Source: Burkholderia sp. Nafp2/4-1b (GTDB taxonomy: Bacteria > Pseudomonadota > Gammaproteobacteria > Burkholderiales > Burkholderiaceae). From it: a stretch of 51,414 bases of DNA. The translations under genes were made by a program, and so were the position numbers. The stretch lies in NCBI RefSeq assembly GCF_003635165.1, contig NZ_ML058605.1, positions 244,426 to 295,839 on the forward strand, given 5' to 3'. Below the pieces are notes generated by a model. That model worked only from the letters and a program-made list of their open reading frames with translations, had not been told where the DNA came from and made no database searches. Positions 29,344 to 38,849 of this stretch are shown here, piece by piece. How positions within the stretch are numbered: the stretch's first letter is position 1; every line of letters begins with the position of its first letter.

Positions 29344-30540
29344 TTGTTGAATTCCCTGCTCGATTTTCTTTCCCACGGGCTCCTGCGTTTTTCGTGGTGG
29401 CAGGTCGCGGTGTTCGCGCTCGCCGTCACGCACGTCACGATCATCGGCGTGACGGTCTACCTGCATCGCTGCCAGGCGCACCGCGCGCTGGAGCTGCATC
29501 CGATCGCGAGCCACTTCTTCCGTTTCTGGCTGTGGATGACCACCGGCATGCTGACCGGCCAGTGGGCCGCGATCCATCGCAAGCACCACGCGAAGTGCGA
29601 AACCGAGGAAGATCCGCACAGCCCGCAGACGCGCGGCATCTGGAAGGTGTTCCTCGAGGGGGCGGAGCTGTATCGCGCGGAAGCGAAGAACGAAGAGACG
29701 ATGCGCAAGTTCAGCCACGGCACGCCGAACGACTGGCTCGAGCGCAATCTCTACTCGAAGTACCCGATCCTCGGCATCAGCATGATGATGGTGATCGACG
29801 TCGCGCTGTTCGGCGTGCTCGGCCTGACCGTGTGGGCCGTGCAGATGGTCTGGATTCCGTTCTGGGCCGCCGGTGTCGTGAACGGCTTCGGCCACTTCTG
29901 GGGCTACCGCAACTTCAACTCGGCCGATGCGAGCACGAACCTGTTCCCGTGGGGCATCGTGATCGGCGGCGAAGAGCTGCACAACAACCACCACACGTTC
30001 GCGACGTCGGCGAAGCTGTCGAACAAGTGGTACGAGTTCGACATCGGCTGGATGTACATCCGCATCATGTCGGCCTTCGGTCTCGCGAAGGTGAAGAAGG
30101 TCGCACCGACGCCGCGCCTGAACAAGCCGAAGACGGTGCTCGACCAGGAAACGCTGCAGGCCGTGCTGTCGAACCGCTACGAAGTGATGGCGCGCTACGG
30201 CAAGGCCGTGAAGCGTGCGTACCGCCAGGAGCTCGCGCATCTGAAGGAGCTCGGTTCGAGCGAGAAGTACCAGCTGATGCGCGGCGCGCGCAAGTGGTTC
30301 CACAAGGACGCCGACGTCCTCGACGAGCCGCAGAAGAAGCTGCTGCCGGAAATTTTCGCGAACAGCCAGAAGCTGCAAACGTACTTCCAGCTGCGCCAGG
30401 ATCTGGCTGCGATCTGGGATCGCTCGACGGCGTCGCGCGAACAACTGCTCGCGCAATTGCAGGATTGGTGCCATCGCGCGGAACAAAGCGGGATCAAGGC
30501 GCTGCAGGAATTCGCGACACGCCTGCGTCGCTACGCCTGA
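29344..30540 (+). CDS. Membrane fatty-acid (acyl-CoA/acyl-lipid) desaturase
   Basis: Integral-membrane di-iron desaturase of 398 residues from TTG 29344. The three histidine boxes are H41-RCQA-H46, HRKHH (78-82) and HNNHH (213-217), with the membrane helices between them as in delta-9 desaturases. A C-terminal extension of about 150 residues, largely helical and charged, goes beyond the usual core and is typical of the proteobacterial DesA-like group. Introduces a double bond in membrane fatty acids, relevant to fluidity at low temperature. The upstream region (29134-29343) is AT-rich near 29215-29270 and likely holds the promoter. A strong terminator follows. Confidence 0.9.
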   Translation: MLNSLLDFLSHGLLRFSWWQVAVFALAVTHVTIIGVTVYLHRCQAHRALELHPIASHFFRFWLWMTTGMLTGQWAAIHRKHHAKCETEEDPHSPQTRGIWKVFLEGAELYRAEAKNEETMRKFSHGTPNDWLERNLYSKYPILGISMMMVIDVALFGVLGLTVWAVQMVWIPFWAAGVVNGFGHFWGYRNFNSADASTNLFPWGIVIGGEELHNNHHTFATSAKLSNKWYEFDIGWMYIRIMSAFGLAKVKKVAPTPRLNKPKTVLDQETLQAVLSNRYEVMARYGKAVKRAYRQELAHLKELGSSEKYQLMRGARKWFHKDADVLDEPQKKLLPEIFANSQKLQTYFQLRQDLAAIWDRSTASREQLLAQLQDWCHRAEQSGIKALQEFATRLRRYA

Positions 30541-30572
30541 TTCGAAATCGATTAGAATCTCAGGACGTCACA

Positions 30573-30597
30573 AACCCCGCGTTGGCGGGGTTTTTTC
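30573..30597 (+). terminator. Intrinsic terminator after the desaturase
   Basis: AACCCCGC-gttg-GCGGGGTT followed by T-run to 30596; 32 bp after the stop codon. Confidence 0.93.
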
Positions 30598-30700
30598 ATT
30601 TGGGCGACCTGTTTTCGAAAGACGACCGGAAGCGCCGGAATTCGTATGAGGCTTGGGGCGGCGTGCTCATGCGGCGCCGTGGGGCGAGCGTAGGGGATGG

Positions 30701-30734
30701 GATCAGAGTAAGCGCTAAAGCGCTCACTCTGATC
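30701..30734. repeat. Nested palindrome 1 upstream of nadA
   Basis: GATCAGAGT-a-AGCGCT-aa-AGCGCT-c-ACTCTGATC: a 34-nt near-palindrome with a 9-bp outer stem, one mismatch and a 6-bp inner stem. As RNA it would form a long hairpin with a TAAA loop. The core AGCGCT is itself a palindrome and also a direct repeat. No T-run follows, so it is not an ordinary terminator. Confidence 0.75.
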
Positions 30735-30749
30735 GACCGCGAAGCATGG

Positions 30750-30783
30750 GGCCCGACTAAGCGCTAAAGCGCTAACTCGGGCC
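30750..30783. repeat. Nested palindrome 2 upstream of nadA
   Basis: GGCCCGA, then a shared core AAGCGCTAAAGCGCT, then CTCGGGCC with two mismatches in the stem. It has the same core as palindrome 1, 49 nt away, but different outer arms that still pair. It ends 4 nt before the nadA ribosome binding site, so folding of the RNA could affect translation start. Confidence 0.75.
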
Positions 30784-30799
30784 GACAGGAGATATGGAG

Positions 30800-31936
30800 A
30801 TGCAATCGACGATCAAATCCGTCGAGTACGACCGGCCGGTCTCGGCAGGGACCGTCTGTGGCGTCGGGCAAGCATGGGCCAAGGTGCCCGATGCACCTTC
30901 CGCCGAAGAACGCGCCGCACTGAAGGCGCGCATCAAGGCGCTGCTCGCACGTGAAAAGGCCGTGCTCGTCGCTCACTACTACGTGGACGCGGAGCTGCAG
31001 GAACTGGCCGACGAAACCGGCGGCTGCGTCGCCGATTCGCTGGAGATGGCCCGCTTCGGCCGCGACCACGACGCGCAGACGCTCGTCGTCGCCGGCGTGC
31101 GCTTCATGGGCGAAACCGCGAAGATCCTGAGCCCCGGCAAACGCGTGCTGATGCCCGATCTCGATGCGACCTGCTCGCTCGATCTCGGCTGCCCGGCCGA
31201 CGAATTCTCCGCGTTCTGCGATGCGCATCCCGATCGCACCGTCGTCGTCTATGCCAACACCAGCGCCGCCGTGAAGGCGCGCGCGGACTGGATGGTCACG
31301 TCGTCGATCGGCCTCGAGATCGTCGCCGATCTGCACGCGCGCGGCGAAAAGATCATCTGGGCACCCGATCGCCATCTCGGCAGCTACATCCAGAAGAAAA
31401 CCGGCGCGGACATGCTGTTGTGGCAGGGTTCGTGTCTCGTCCACGACGAATTCAAGGGCATCGAGCTCGACCTGCTGCGCGCCGAACATCCGGGCGCGAA
31501 GGTGCTCGTGCACCCCGAGTCGCCGGAAAACGTCGTCGCGCAGGCGGATGTCGTCGGCTCGACCACGCAGTTGATCGACGCAGCCGTGAAGCTCGACGCG
31601 ACGCACTTCATCGTCGCGACCGATCTCGGCATCCTGCACAAGATGCAGCTCGCGGCGCCCGGCAAGACCTTCATCGCCGCACCGACGGCCGGCAACAGCG
31701 CGACCTGCAAGAGCTGCGCGCACTGCCCGTGGATGGCGATGAACGGCCTCGCGAACCTCGCCGACGTGCTCGAGCGCGGTCACAACGAGATCTTCGTCGA
31801 CCCCGCGATCGGCGTGCGTGCGCGTCTGCCGATCGACCGGATGCTCGATTTCGCAGCGGCGCACAAGAAGCGCGTGCAGGCGAGCGGCGACCTGCAGCGC
31901 GACCAGCAACTGTTTGCGAACGTGGGGGCTGCATGA
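30800..31936 (+). CDS. nadA: Quinolinate synthase A
   Basis: [4Fe-4S] enzyme condensing iminoaspartate (from NadB) with dihydroxyacetone phosphate to quinolinate in NAD synthesis. ATG 30800 was chosen, with GGAG 8 nt upstream, giving 378 residues; ATG 30794 is too close to it. Family motifs are [51 protein letters not shown] (first cluster Cys), [13 protein letters not shown] (second) and [14 protein letters not shown] (third). It overlaps nadC by 4 bp. The two nested palindromes directly upstream are candidate control elements. Confidence 0.96.
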   Translation: MQSTIKSVEYDRPVSAGTVCGVGQAWAKVPDAPSAEERAALKARIKALLAREKAVLVAHYYVDAELQELADETGGCVADSLEMARFGRDHDAQTLVVAGVRFMGETAKILSPGKRVLMPDLDATCSLDLGCPADEFSAFCDAHPDRTVVVYANTSAAVKARADWMVTSSIGLEIVADLHARGEKIIWAPDRHLGSYIQKKTGADMLLWQGSCLVHDEFKGIELDLLRAEHPGAKVLVHPESPENVVAQADVVGSTTQLIDAAVKLDATHFIVATDLGILHKMQLAAPGKTFIAAPTAGNSATCKSCAHCPWMAMNGLANLADVLERGHNEIFVDPAIGVRARLPIDRMLDFAAAHKKRVQASGDLQRDQQLFANVGAA

Positions 31937-32814
31937 CCAATGCGGTTTCTCCGCTGTTCGAAGCCGTCCGCGCCCAATACGGCGCGGCATTCGACGAAGC
32001 GATCGCGCGCAACGTCGCCGACGCCATTGCCGAAGACGTCGGCACCGGCGACCAGACCGGGCGCCTCGTACCGGCCGGCGAGCGGCGCCGTGCGCGCATC
32101 ATCGTGCGCGAGGAAGCGGTGCTGTGCGGCGTGCCGTGGTTCGAGGCCGTGATCGCGCGGATCGATCCGTCGATCGTCGTGCAGTGGCGCTATCGCGAAG
32201 GCGACCGGATGACGCCGGATTCGATCGTCTGCGAACTCGAAGGCCCGGCGCGCGCGCTGCTGACGGCCGAGCGCAACGCGCTGAACTTCCTGCAGCTGCT
32301 GTCGGGCGTCGCGAGCGCGACGCGCCGCTATGTCGATCGCGTCGAAGGCACGCGCGCGAAGATTCTCGATACGCGCAAGACGCTGCCGGGCCTGCGGCTC
32401 GCGCAGAAGTACGCGGTGCGCGTAGGCGGCGGCGAGAACCAGCGTCTCGCGCTGTACGACGGGATCCTGATCAAGGAAAACCACATCGCGGCGGCCGGCG
32501 GCGTCGGCGAAGCGCTCGACGCGGCGTTCGCGCTGGAGTCGGGCGTGCCGGTGCAGGTCGAAGTCGAGACGCTCGCGCAGCTCGACACCGCGCTCGCACA
32601 TGGCGCGCAGTCGGTGCTGCTCGACAACTTCACGCTCGACATGATGCGCGAAGCGGTGCGGGTCGCGTCCGGCAAGGCCGTGCTCGAAGTGTCGGGCGGC
32701 GTCAATTTCGATACGGTGCGCACGTTCGCGGAGACGGGCGTCGACCGCATCTCGATCGGCGCGCTGACGAAGGACGTGCGCGCGACCGATTACTCGATGC
32801 GGATCATCGACTGA
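31933..32814 (+). CDS. nadC: Quinolinate phosphoribosyltransferase (decarboxylating)
   Basis: Converts quinolinate and PRPP to nicotinate mononucleotide, the step after NadA. The start is ATG 31933, overlapping the nadA stop; 293 residues, family length. Motifs are [10 protein letters not shown] near the start, [39 protein letters not shown] (PRPP and quinolinate contacts), LIKENHI, and the C-terminal [26 protein letters not shown] with the phosphate-binding SGG and IGALT. It ends in a bidirectional terminator facing nadB. Confidence 0.96.
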   Translation: MTNAVSPLFEAVRAQYGAAFDEAIARNVADAIAEDVGTGDQTGRLVPAGERRRARIIVREEAVLCGVPWFEAVIARIDPSIVVQWRYREGDRMTPDSIVCELEGPARALLTAERNALNFLQLLSGVASATRRYVDRVEGTRAKILDTRKTLPGLRLAQKYAVRVGGGENQRLALYDGILIKENHIAAAGGVGEALDAAFALESGVPVQVEVETLAQLDTALAHGAQSVLLDNFTLDMMREAVRVASGKAVLEVSGGVNFDTVRTFAETGVDRISIGALTKDVRATDYSMRIID

Positions 32815-32835
32815 CCGCCCATCGTTCCGTCTGAC

Positions 32836-32876
32836 GAAAAAAGCCGCTGGCGCGCAAACGCCAGCGGCTTTTTTTT
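32836..32876. terminator. Bidirectional terminator between nadC and nadB
   Basis: AAAAAAGCCGCTGGCG-cgcaaa-CGCCAGCGGCTTTTTTTT: a 14-bp stem counting A/T flanks, with A-run on one side and T-run on the other. It ends both convergent NAD-synthesis transcripts. Confidence 0.93.
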
Positions 32877-32916
32877 CATGCGACGGCGGCAGACGCCGCC
32901 ACCAGGGGCGGGCCCG

Positions 32917-34503
32917 TCAGCGGCGCGAACGCGGTGTGAGCACGCTCGGCAGCGCCTTGGGCAGCGTGTGCGGCCAGTCGCGGCTGTAGTGCAGCCCGCG
33001 GCTTTCGCGGCGCGAGTACGCGCTCTTCACGATCAGCGTCGCGACGTCGACGAGATTGCGCAGTTCGAGCAGGTCGCGCGTCACGCGGAAGTTCGCGTAG
33101 TACTCGTGGATCTCGTCGCGCAGCAGCGACAAGCGGTGCTTCGCGCGTTCGAGGCGCTTGTCGGTGCGCACGATGCCGACGTAGTTCCACATCAGCCGGC
33201 GCAGTTCGTCCCAGTTGTGCGCGACGACGACTTCCTCGTCCGCATCCGACACACGGCTTTCGTCCCAGGCGGGCAGCGTCGCCGGCGTTTCGACGTCGAA
33301 GCCCGCCGCCTCGATCGCTTCGGCCGCCGCGCGGCCGATCACGAGACATTCGAGCAGCGAGTTGCTCGCGAGGCGGTTCGCGCCGTGCAGCCCCGTGTAC
33401 GACGTTTCGCCGACCGCATACAGCCCCGCGAGATCGGTGCGCCCCGCGAGATCGGTCACGACGCCGCCGCACGTGTAGTGCGCGGCCGGCACGACCGGAA
33501 TCGGCTGCTTCGCGATGTCGATGCCGAATTCGAGGCAGCGTGCATGGATGGTCGGGAAGTGTTCGCGCAGGAACGCTTCCGGCTGGTGGCTGATGTCGAG
33601 ATACACGCAGTCGATCCCGCGCTTCTTGATCTCGAAGTCGATCGCACGCGCGACGATGTCGCGCGGCGCCAGTTCGGCGCGAGGATCGTGCGCGGGCATG
33701 AAGCGCGTGCCGTCCGGCAGCTTCAGCAAGCCGCCTTCGCCGCGCACGGCCTCCGAAATCAGGAACGATTTCGCATACGGATGGAACAGGCAGGTCGGAT
33801 GGAACTGGATGAATTCCATGTTCGACACGCGGCAGCCCGCGCGCCACGCCATCGCGATGCCGTCGCCGGTCGCGGTGTCGGGGTTCGTCGTGTACAGGTA
33901 GACCTTGCCGGCGCCGCCGGTCGCGAGCACCGTGTGCGGTGCCTCGATCGTGATCGTGCGATCGTTGTCGACGTCGAGCGCGTACAGCCCGTGACAGCGG
34001 CGGCCGGGCAGGCCGAGCCGGTCCGACGTGATCAGGTCGATCGCATGGTGATTCTCGAAGAACGTGATGTTCGGATGCTGGCGCGCGCGGTCGGACAGCG
34101 TCGCGAGCACCGCGTGGCCGGTCGCGTCGGCCGCGTGGATGATCCGGCGGTGACTGTGGCCGCCTTCGCGCGTCAGGTGGAAGCCGAGCTCGGCCGCATC
34201 GTCCTTCGTGAACGGCACGCCCTGCGAGATCAGCCATTCGATCGCTTCGCGGCCGTGTTCGACGATGTAGCGCGTCGCGCCTTCGTCGCACAACCCGCCG
34301 CCGGCGACCAGCGTGTCGTCGACGTGGTTCTCGATACTGTCCGCCGAGTCGAGGACGGCCGCGATGCCGCCTTGCGCGTTATCGCTCGCCCCCTCCATCA
34401 TCGAACGTTTCGCGATCAGCGCGACACGTCGCGTGCTGGCCAGGTTGAGTGCGACCGACAGCCCTGCGAGGCCGCTGCCGACGATCGCCACGTCGAATTT
34501 CAT
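32917..34503 (-). CDS. nadB: L-aspartate oxidase
   Basis: FAD enzyme of 528 residues oxidising L-aspartate to iminoaspartate, the substrate of NadA. GGAGATG lies before ATG 34503. The N-terminal dinucleotide fold is [18 protein letters not shown], with [16 protein letters not shown] as the substrate-side loop; [16 protein letters not shown] follows, [10 protein letters not shown] holds the catalytic Arg region, and [30 protein letters not shown] is the C-terminal FAD motif of the succinate dehydrogenase/fumarate reductase family. The helical C-terminal domain is intact. It converges on nadA-nadC, so the quinolinate synthase complex is made from two transcripts. Confidence 0.96.
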   Translation of the reverse strand: MKFDVAIVGSGLAGLSVALNLASTRRVALIAKRSMMEGASDNAQGGIAAVLDSADSIENHVDDTLVAGGGLCDEGATRYIVEHGREAIEWLISQGVPFTKDDAAELGFHLTREGGHSHRRIIHAADATGHAVLATLSDRARQHPNITFFENHHAIDLITSDRLGLPGRRCHGLYALDVDNDRTITIEAPHTVLATGGAGKVYLYTTNPDTATGDGIAMAWRAGCRVSNMEFIQFHPTCLFHPYAKSFLISEAVRGEGGLLKLPDGTRFMPAHDPRAELAPRDIVARAIDFEIKKRGIDCVYLDISHQPEAFLREHFPTIHARCLEFGIDIAKQPIPVVPAAHYTCGGVVTDLAGRTDLAGLYAVGETSYTGLHGANRLASNSLLECLVIGRAAAEAIEAAGFDVETPATLPAWDESRVSDADEEVVVAHNWDELRRLMWNYVGIVRTDKRLERAKHRLSLLRDEIHEYYANFRVTRDLLELRNLVDVATLIVKSAYSRRESRGLHYSRDWPHTLPKALPSVLTPRSRR

Positions 34504-34600
34504 GCTGCATCTCCATCGTTACGCTTTTGATTTTGCGTTCCGTCGGCCGTTGCCGCGGAAAGGGGAGAGCATACCGCGTCGGGGGCTCGCGCGTGCGCGC

Positions 34601-34632
34601 AAAACAAAAAGCCCCGCAGGTGCGGGGCTTTT
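34601..34632 (-). terminator. Intrinsic terminator after rpmG
   Basis: Minus strand: AAAAGCCCCGC-acct-GCGGGGCTTTTTGTTTT, 31 bp after the rpmG stop codon. Confidence 0.92.
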
Positions 34633-34663
34633 CGGTCGCCGTCAGGCTGGCAGAAACCGGAGA

Positions 34664-34831
34664 TTACTTGATCTTGGTTTCTTTGTATTCCACATGCTTG
34701 CGGACGACGGGATCGAACTTCTTGATCGCCATCTTTTCCGGCATGTTGCGCTTGTTCTTCGTGGTCGTGTAGAAATGACCCGTACCAGCGGTCGACTCAA
34801 GCTTGATCTTGTCGCGTGCGCCTTTTGCCAT
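34664..34831 (-). CDS. rpmG: 50S ribosomal protein L33
   Basis: Protein of 55 residues: [19 protein letters not shown], then [19 protein letters not shown] and [17 protein letters not shown]. This is the complete bL33 pattern, with [16 protein letters not shown] in the middle, of the zinc-free type (no CxxC pairs). AAGGAGCA lies before the ATG. It follows rpmB with a 17-bp gap, the usual rpmB-rpmG pairing, and is followed by a terminator. Confidence 0.96.
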   Translation of the reverse strand: MAKGARDKIKLESTAGTGHFYTTTKNKRNMPEKMAIKKFDPVVRKHVEYKETKIK

Positions 34832-34848
34832 GATTGTGCTCCTTGGGC

Positions 34849-35082
34849 TTAGGCTTCGCCGCGTGCGCGCAGGTCAGCGAGCACGGAATCGATGCCGTTC
34901 TTGTCGATCAGGCGCAGGCCGGCGTTCGAAACGCGCAGGCGCACCCAGCGGTTTTCGCTCTCTACCCAGAACCGGCGGTTTTGCAGGTTCGGGAGGAAGC
35001 GGCGCTTCGTCTTGTTGTTGGCGTGGGAAACGTTGTTGCCGCTCATCGGCGCTTTCCCAGTTACTTGGCATACGCGTGCCAT
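34849..35082 (-). CDS. rpmB: 50S ribosomal protein L28
   Basis: Protein of 77 residues starting [29 protein letters not shown], then [11 protein letters not shown] and the C-terminal [28 protein letters not shown]. This is a full-length bL28. ATG 35082 has TTAGGAG about 8 nt upstream; a longer reading to 35136 lacks it. A good promoter lies about 150 bp upstream. Confidence 0.96.
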
Positions 35083-35235
35083 GAGAGCACTCCTAATACG
35101 CGAAATTCGGGGTTCGATCGCCGATGAAGGTTCCATCGTACCGCCACGTGATCCATGGCCGCACTCAGAACGCCAAAGCCAATACAGACAAGGCCCTTCG
35201 ATGGCTAGAACTGGTTGGAAAAAAGACAGACGACG

Positions 35236-35265
35236 ATTCTAGCAGAAAAAGTTCAGAAAAATCAA
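35236..35265 (-). promoter_or_regulatory. Promoter of rpmB-rpmG
   Basis: Minus strand: -35 TTGATT (35265-35260), 18-nt spacer, -10 TAGAAT (35241-35236). Predicted start near 35229, giving a leader of about 147 nt before rpmB. The leader is long for a ribosomal protein gene and could carry autogenous control; I could not see a specific structure. Confidence 0.65.
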
Positions 35266-35319
35266 ACCTAATTTCGCTTCGTCGTTGCGGCGCCCCAGGG
35301 CGGGTCGCCGGGCCACAGT

Positions 35320-36123
35320 CTACAGACAACCGGCGCGTGCGAACGAAAAAGTGTCGCTGGTGCCGACGACCACGTGATCGAGCAGCTTCGTGTCGACGAG
35401 CGCGAGCGCTTCGCGCAGCACCCGTGTGAGCCGATGGTCTTCCGCGCTCGGCTGCACGGCGCCCGACGGATGGTTATGCGCGATGATCAGCGACGCGGCA
35501 TTGAGCATGAGCGCACGCCGCACGATCTCGCGCGGATAGACGGCCATCCGCGTGAGCGAGCCGCGCGCGCTTTCCTCCACGTCGATGAGGCCGTGGCGCG
35601 CGTTCAGGTACAGCGTGACGAACACCTCGTGCGGACGCGTGCCGATCCGGAGCCGCAGATAGTCCTCCACCGCGCCCGGCGAGTCGATCTGCATCCGTTC
35701 GCGCGCTTTCTCGACCAGCGCGCGCCGCGCGATCTCGGTCACGGCGATCAGCACCGCCGAGCGCGCATGGCCGATGCCGGGGTGCGTGGCAAACACGGCG
35801 GGCTCCGCGTCGAGCATGTCGCGCAGCGAGTTGCCGAACCGCGCGAGCAGCGCGCGGGCGCTGTCGAATACATCGCGGCCGCCGCCGCCGGTGCCGAGCA
35901 GCAGCGCGATCAGTTCCGCATCGGTCAGTGCGGCCGGCCCGCGTTCCAGCAGCCGCTCGCGCGGCAGATGCGGTTTCCAGTTTTTCGGCCGCCGCGCGTG
36001 TTTCGGGTGTCGCGCGTGCGGCCGGCCGGCGGCGACGACGCGTGCCGGAGCGGCCGCGGTGTCCACGGTGTCCGCGGTATCGCGACATTCGGTCGCCGGG
36101 GCGGCGGGACAGGATGACAGCAT
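35320..36123 (-). CDS. radC: RadC-family JAB/MPN domain protein
   Basis: Protein of 267 residues. ATG 36123 has GGAG 8 nt upstream; the longer reading is not supported. A low-complexity N-terminus (Ala/Asp/Thr, then basic [21 protein letters not shown]) precedes the helix-hairpin-helix region ([22 protein letters not shown]) and the JAB domain, whose metal motif is IIAHNHPSG followed by the Asp in SAEDHRLT. The JAB metal ligands are complete. The family name comes from a mis-assigned repair mutation; the biochemical role remains unclear. It stands alone, divergent from fkpB. Confidence 0.9.
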   Translation of the reverse strand: MLSSCPAAPATECRDTADTVDTAAAPARVVAAGRPHARHPKHARRPKNWKPHLPRERLLERGPAALTDAELIALLLGTGGGGRDVFDSARALLARFGNSLRDMLDAEPAVFATHPGIGHARSAVLIAVTEIARRALVEKARERMQIDSPGAVEDYLRLRIGTRPHEVFVTLYLNARHGLIDVEESARGSLTRMAVYPREIVRRALMLNAASLIIAHNHPSGAVQPSAEDHRLTRVLREALALVDTKLLDHVVVGTSDTFSFARAGCL

Positions 36124-36257
36124 GGTCGAAACTCCATTGGCGGCGGGCGTGGGCGCGACGTCGTCGCACTTTCCGCCTTGCGCGCTCAGGTGACTTACAA
36201 TATTGGTTTTGCGCCGGGCCTTTCGGCCAGTTCGGGCGCCGACGAACACGAGTCATC

Positions 36258-36713
36258 ATGAGCATCATCGATCTATCCGAAGTGAAGCCCGGTTCCCATG
36301 TCACGCTGCATTACCGGCTGGCACTGGCCGACGGCGCCGACATCGTCAACACCTTTTCCGACAAGCCCGCCACGCTGCTGCTCGGCGCGGGGCAACTGGC
36401 GCCCTCGCTGGAACAGATTCTGCTCGGGCTCAGGGTCGGCGACCATTCGACTTTTCAGCTAACGCCGGAGCAGGCGTTCGGTCCCCGCAATCCCGACATG
36501 CTCCAGCGCGTGACGCTGTCGACGCTGCGTGAAAACGGGATGGTCGGCGACGATTTCACGCCGGGCGAGCTGATCGAGTTCAACGCGCCGGACGGCGGCC
36601 GCTACGCAGGGGTGCTGAAGGAAGTCAGCGAAACCTCGGCGCTGTTCGACTTCAATCATCCGCTCGCGGGCCAAGCGCTCACGTTCGAAGTGAAAATCAT
36701 CGGAATCCTGTAA
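36258..36713 (+). CDS. fkpB: FKBP-type peptidyl-prolyl isomerase, SlpA/FkpB type
   Basis: Protein of 151 residues. The FKBP fold begins [18 protein letters not shown], with an inserted-in-flap domain ([23 protein letters not shown] and so on), the arrangement of SlyD/SlpA chaperone-isomerases. It lacks the His-rich metal tail of SlyD, which favours SlpA. The C-terminus returns to the fold with [12 protein letters not shown]. It sits 2 bp before ispH, the same fkpB-ispH pairing as in E. coli. Confidence 0.9.
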   Translation: MSIIDLSEVKPGSHVTLHYRLALADGADIVNTFSDKPATLLLGAGQLAPSLEQILLGLRVGDHSTFQLTPEQAFGPRNPDMLQRVTLSTLRENGMVGDDFTPGELIEFNAPDGGRYAGVLKEVSETSALFDFNHPLAGQALTFEVKIIGIL

Positions 36714-36715
36714 TC

Positions 36716-37696
36716 ATGAGCACCACCGATACGCTGTCCGGGCAGACCGTCGCCGCCGACGCCGAAATCCTGCTGGCCCAGCCGCGCGGTTTCTGCGCGG
36801 GGGTCGATCGTGCGATCGAGATCGTCGAGCGTGCGATCGCGATGCACGGGGCGCCGATCTACGTCCGTCACGAAATCGTCCACAACAAGTACGTGGTCGA
36901 GGATCTGAAGAAGAAAGGCGCGATCTTCGTCGAGGAACTCGAGGAAGTGCCGGCCGGCAACACCGTGATCTTCAGTGCCCACGGCGTATCGAAGGCCGTG
37001 CGCGACGAAGCGGACGTTCGCGGGTTGCGCATTTACGACGCCACCTGCCCGCTCGTCACGAAGGTGCACGTCGAAGTCGCGAAGATGCGCCAGGACGGCG
37101 TCGACATCGTGATGATCGGCCACAAGGGCCACCCGGAAGTCGAAGGCACGATGGGGCAGGTCGAGCGCGGCATGCACCTCGTCGAAAGCGTGGAAGACGT
37201 GCAGAAGCTCGAGCTCGCCGATCCGGAGCGCATCGCGCTCGTCACGCAGACGACGCTGTCCGTCGACGACGCAGCCGAGATCATCGGCGCGCTGAAGTCG
37301 AAGTATCCGAAGATCCGTGAGCCGAAGAAGCAGGACATCTGCTACGCGACCCAGAACCGCCAGGATGCGGTGAAGTTCATGGCGCCGCAGTGCGACGTCG
37401 TGATCGTGGTCGGCAGCCCGAACAGCTCGAATTCGAGCCGCCTGCGCGAAGTGGCCGAGAAGCGCGGGGTGGCCGCGTACATGGTCGACGCACCGGACCA
37501 GATCGATCCGGCATGGGTCGCGGGCAAGCGCCGCATCGGCGTGACGGCCGGCGCATCGGCGCCGGAAGTGCTCGCCCAGGCGGTGATCGCGCGCCTGCGC
37601 GAACTCGGCGTGCGCAATGTGCGCGCACTCGACGGCATCGAGGAAAACGTGTCGTTTCCGCTGCCGCGCGGGCTGAATCTGCCGCCCGCCGCCTGA
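36716..37696 (+). CDS. ispH: 4-hydroxy-3-methylbut-2-enyl diphosphate reductase
   Basis: Last enzyme of the MEP isoprenoid pathway, makes IPP and DMAPP; 326 residues. The three iron-sulfur ligand cysteines are C27 ([11 protein letters not shown]), C111 ([12 protein letters not shown]) and C209 ([10 protein letters not shown]). The VRHEIVHN and SAHGV histidines and the [13 protein letters not shown] loop for the diphosphate are also present. The start follows fkpB by 2 bp, without its own strong ribosome binding site. It is ended by a strong terminator. Confidence 0.97.
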   Translation: MSTTDTLSGQTVAADAEILLAQPRGFCAGVDRAIEIVERAIAMHGAPIYVRHEIVHNKYVVEDLKKKGAIFVEELEEVPAGNTVIFSAHGVSKAVRDEADVRGLRIYDATCPLVTKVHVEVAKMRQDGVDIVMIGHKGHPEVEGTMGQVERGMHLVESVEDVQKLELADPERIALVTQTTLSVDDAAEIIGALKSKYPKIREPKKQDICYATQNRQDAVKFMAPQCDVVIVVGSPNSSNSSRLREVAEKRGVAAYMVDAPDQIDPAWVAGKRRIGVTAGASAPEVLAQAVIARLRELGVRNVRALDGIEENVSFPLPRGLNLPPAA

Positions 37697-37723
37697 TCGC
37701 CGCATCGCACCCGCGGTAGCCAC

Positions 37724-37751
37724 AAGCGCGCCTCCCGGCGCGCTTTTTTTT
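37724..37751 (+). terminator. Intrinsic terminator after ispH
   Basis: AAGCGCGCC-tcccg-GCGCGCT followed by T8, 27 bp after the stop codon. Confidence 0.93.
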
Positions 37752-37770
37752 GCGTTGCGAAAATCCGATC

Positions 37771-37843
37771 GCAACCAATATTCACATCAATAGTGCAACC
37801 CGGTTGCTATGCCTGCGCTTAACCGTCTCTCAAAATTGGTTGC
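37771..37843. promoter_or_regulatory. Cluster of GGTTGC/GCAACC boxes upstream of the liv genes
   Basis: GCAACCAAT (37771-37779) is matched by its inverse ATTGGTTGC (37835-37843), and between them lies a perfect palindrome GCAACC-c-GGTTGC (37795-37807). Three copies of the same half-site in two orientations within 73 bp, 120-195 bp before the livK-like start, suggest an operator region for the liv transcript. Confidence 0.5.
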
Positions 37844-37965
37844 AATGCAGGAAAACCCCATCGAATCAGGATTATTGGCGGCCTATAAATGGAGTTACAA
37901 TGCGCCCGTTTTCAAGGCGGAATGGCTTTGAAACAGGTTTTGGCAAGGCGCGGGAGACCTACTCG

Positions 37966-38805
37966 ATGCATGTGAAGTTGGCTTACGCCATGTCTGTCGC
38001 CGCACCGGTTGCAATGCTTGCCGGATGCAGCAAAAAGAGCGACGGCAGGGCGGGCAGGGCGGCTGCGGCACACGCAGTACCGGCGGCCGGCGACATGCGC
38101 GCTGCCGGAACCGGTCGTGCGGCGCCGTTGGCGTGCCGCATTGCGCAATCGGACAGTGACAAGGACAACGGGGCACGTTTGGCGATCGAGGAATTCAACG
38201 CGCAGGGCCTGAAGACCGGCATGCATTCGACACGGCGGGCAGCACCTGCCGGCGGCGTGACGATCGACCGGGCGACGGGCAAGCAGGTTGCCCGACAACG
38301 AGCCGCCGACGGTGATGCGGCAGCAGCAGGGCGCGTCGAGCGACGGACGCCCGGGTTTCGGGGCAATGCGAGCGACGTGCAGATGTCACTGATCCCCTTT
38401 CATTTCGATTCGACGAAGCAGCGTGTCGCCGTGGCCCGTCGTGCCGCGGCCGGCGGTCTGCTTCCCGTCACGAATTCCGACGCAGTCCTGACGAAAGTCG
38501 GGGGCCACCTTCGCGAGCCCGGTTCGGGCAATGCGCGGGCGGCGGCGGACGGCCCGCTTGCGATGCAGGCGCCGGCGTCCGGCATCGGAGCGCAAACCCT
38601 TGGCGACAACGGCATGTGCGCCGTCAAGGTGGTCGAGCCCGCGGGCGACGCGGTGCGGAACCTGATCTGCCCGGATGCGGGGTTCGCCCCAGCCCGGACG
38701 GAAAAAGGCATGGCGTTCGGGAAACCGGACATCGGCCGTTTTGGCACGCTGCCCTACGACTTCAAGGAGGCCAAGACCACCGTCCTCGATGTCGTGACGA
38801 TTTAG
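37966..38805 (+). pseudogene. Decayed LivK-type substrate-binding lipoprotein gene
   Basis: The frame stays open for 279 residues but the protein is a broken version of a periplasmic branched-chain amino acid binding protein (usually about 370-380). Recognisable pieces in the right order: lipoprotein signal with lipobox LAGC (Cys21), DKDNGARLAIEEFNAQG, AVLTKVGGHL, SGIGAQTLGDNGMC, EPAGDAVRNLICPDAGFA and FKEAKTTVLDVVTI. Between them, expected segments are missing or replaced by Arg/Ala-rich sequence unlike the family: no recognisable NSG ligand loop, and the region normally containing YAPFTYDAVY is lost. GGGAG lies 9 nt before ATG 37966, the likely ancestral start. Position directly before livHMGF fits livK. 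It may be a pseudogene without stop codons or a fast-changing gene; I favour decay. Confidence 0.65.
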
Positions 38806-38821
38806 CGACGGGACTCATGAT

Positions 38822-38849
38822 GGCACCGGAACAGTGCGGTGCCGTTTCT
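38822..38849 (+). terminator. Weak terminator-like hairpin after the livK remnant
   Basis: GGCACCG-gaacagtg-CGGTGCC followed by GTTTCTGT. The short T-stretch suggests partial read-through into livH, as is usual between a binding-protein gene and its permease genes. Confidence 0.4.
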
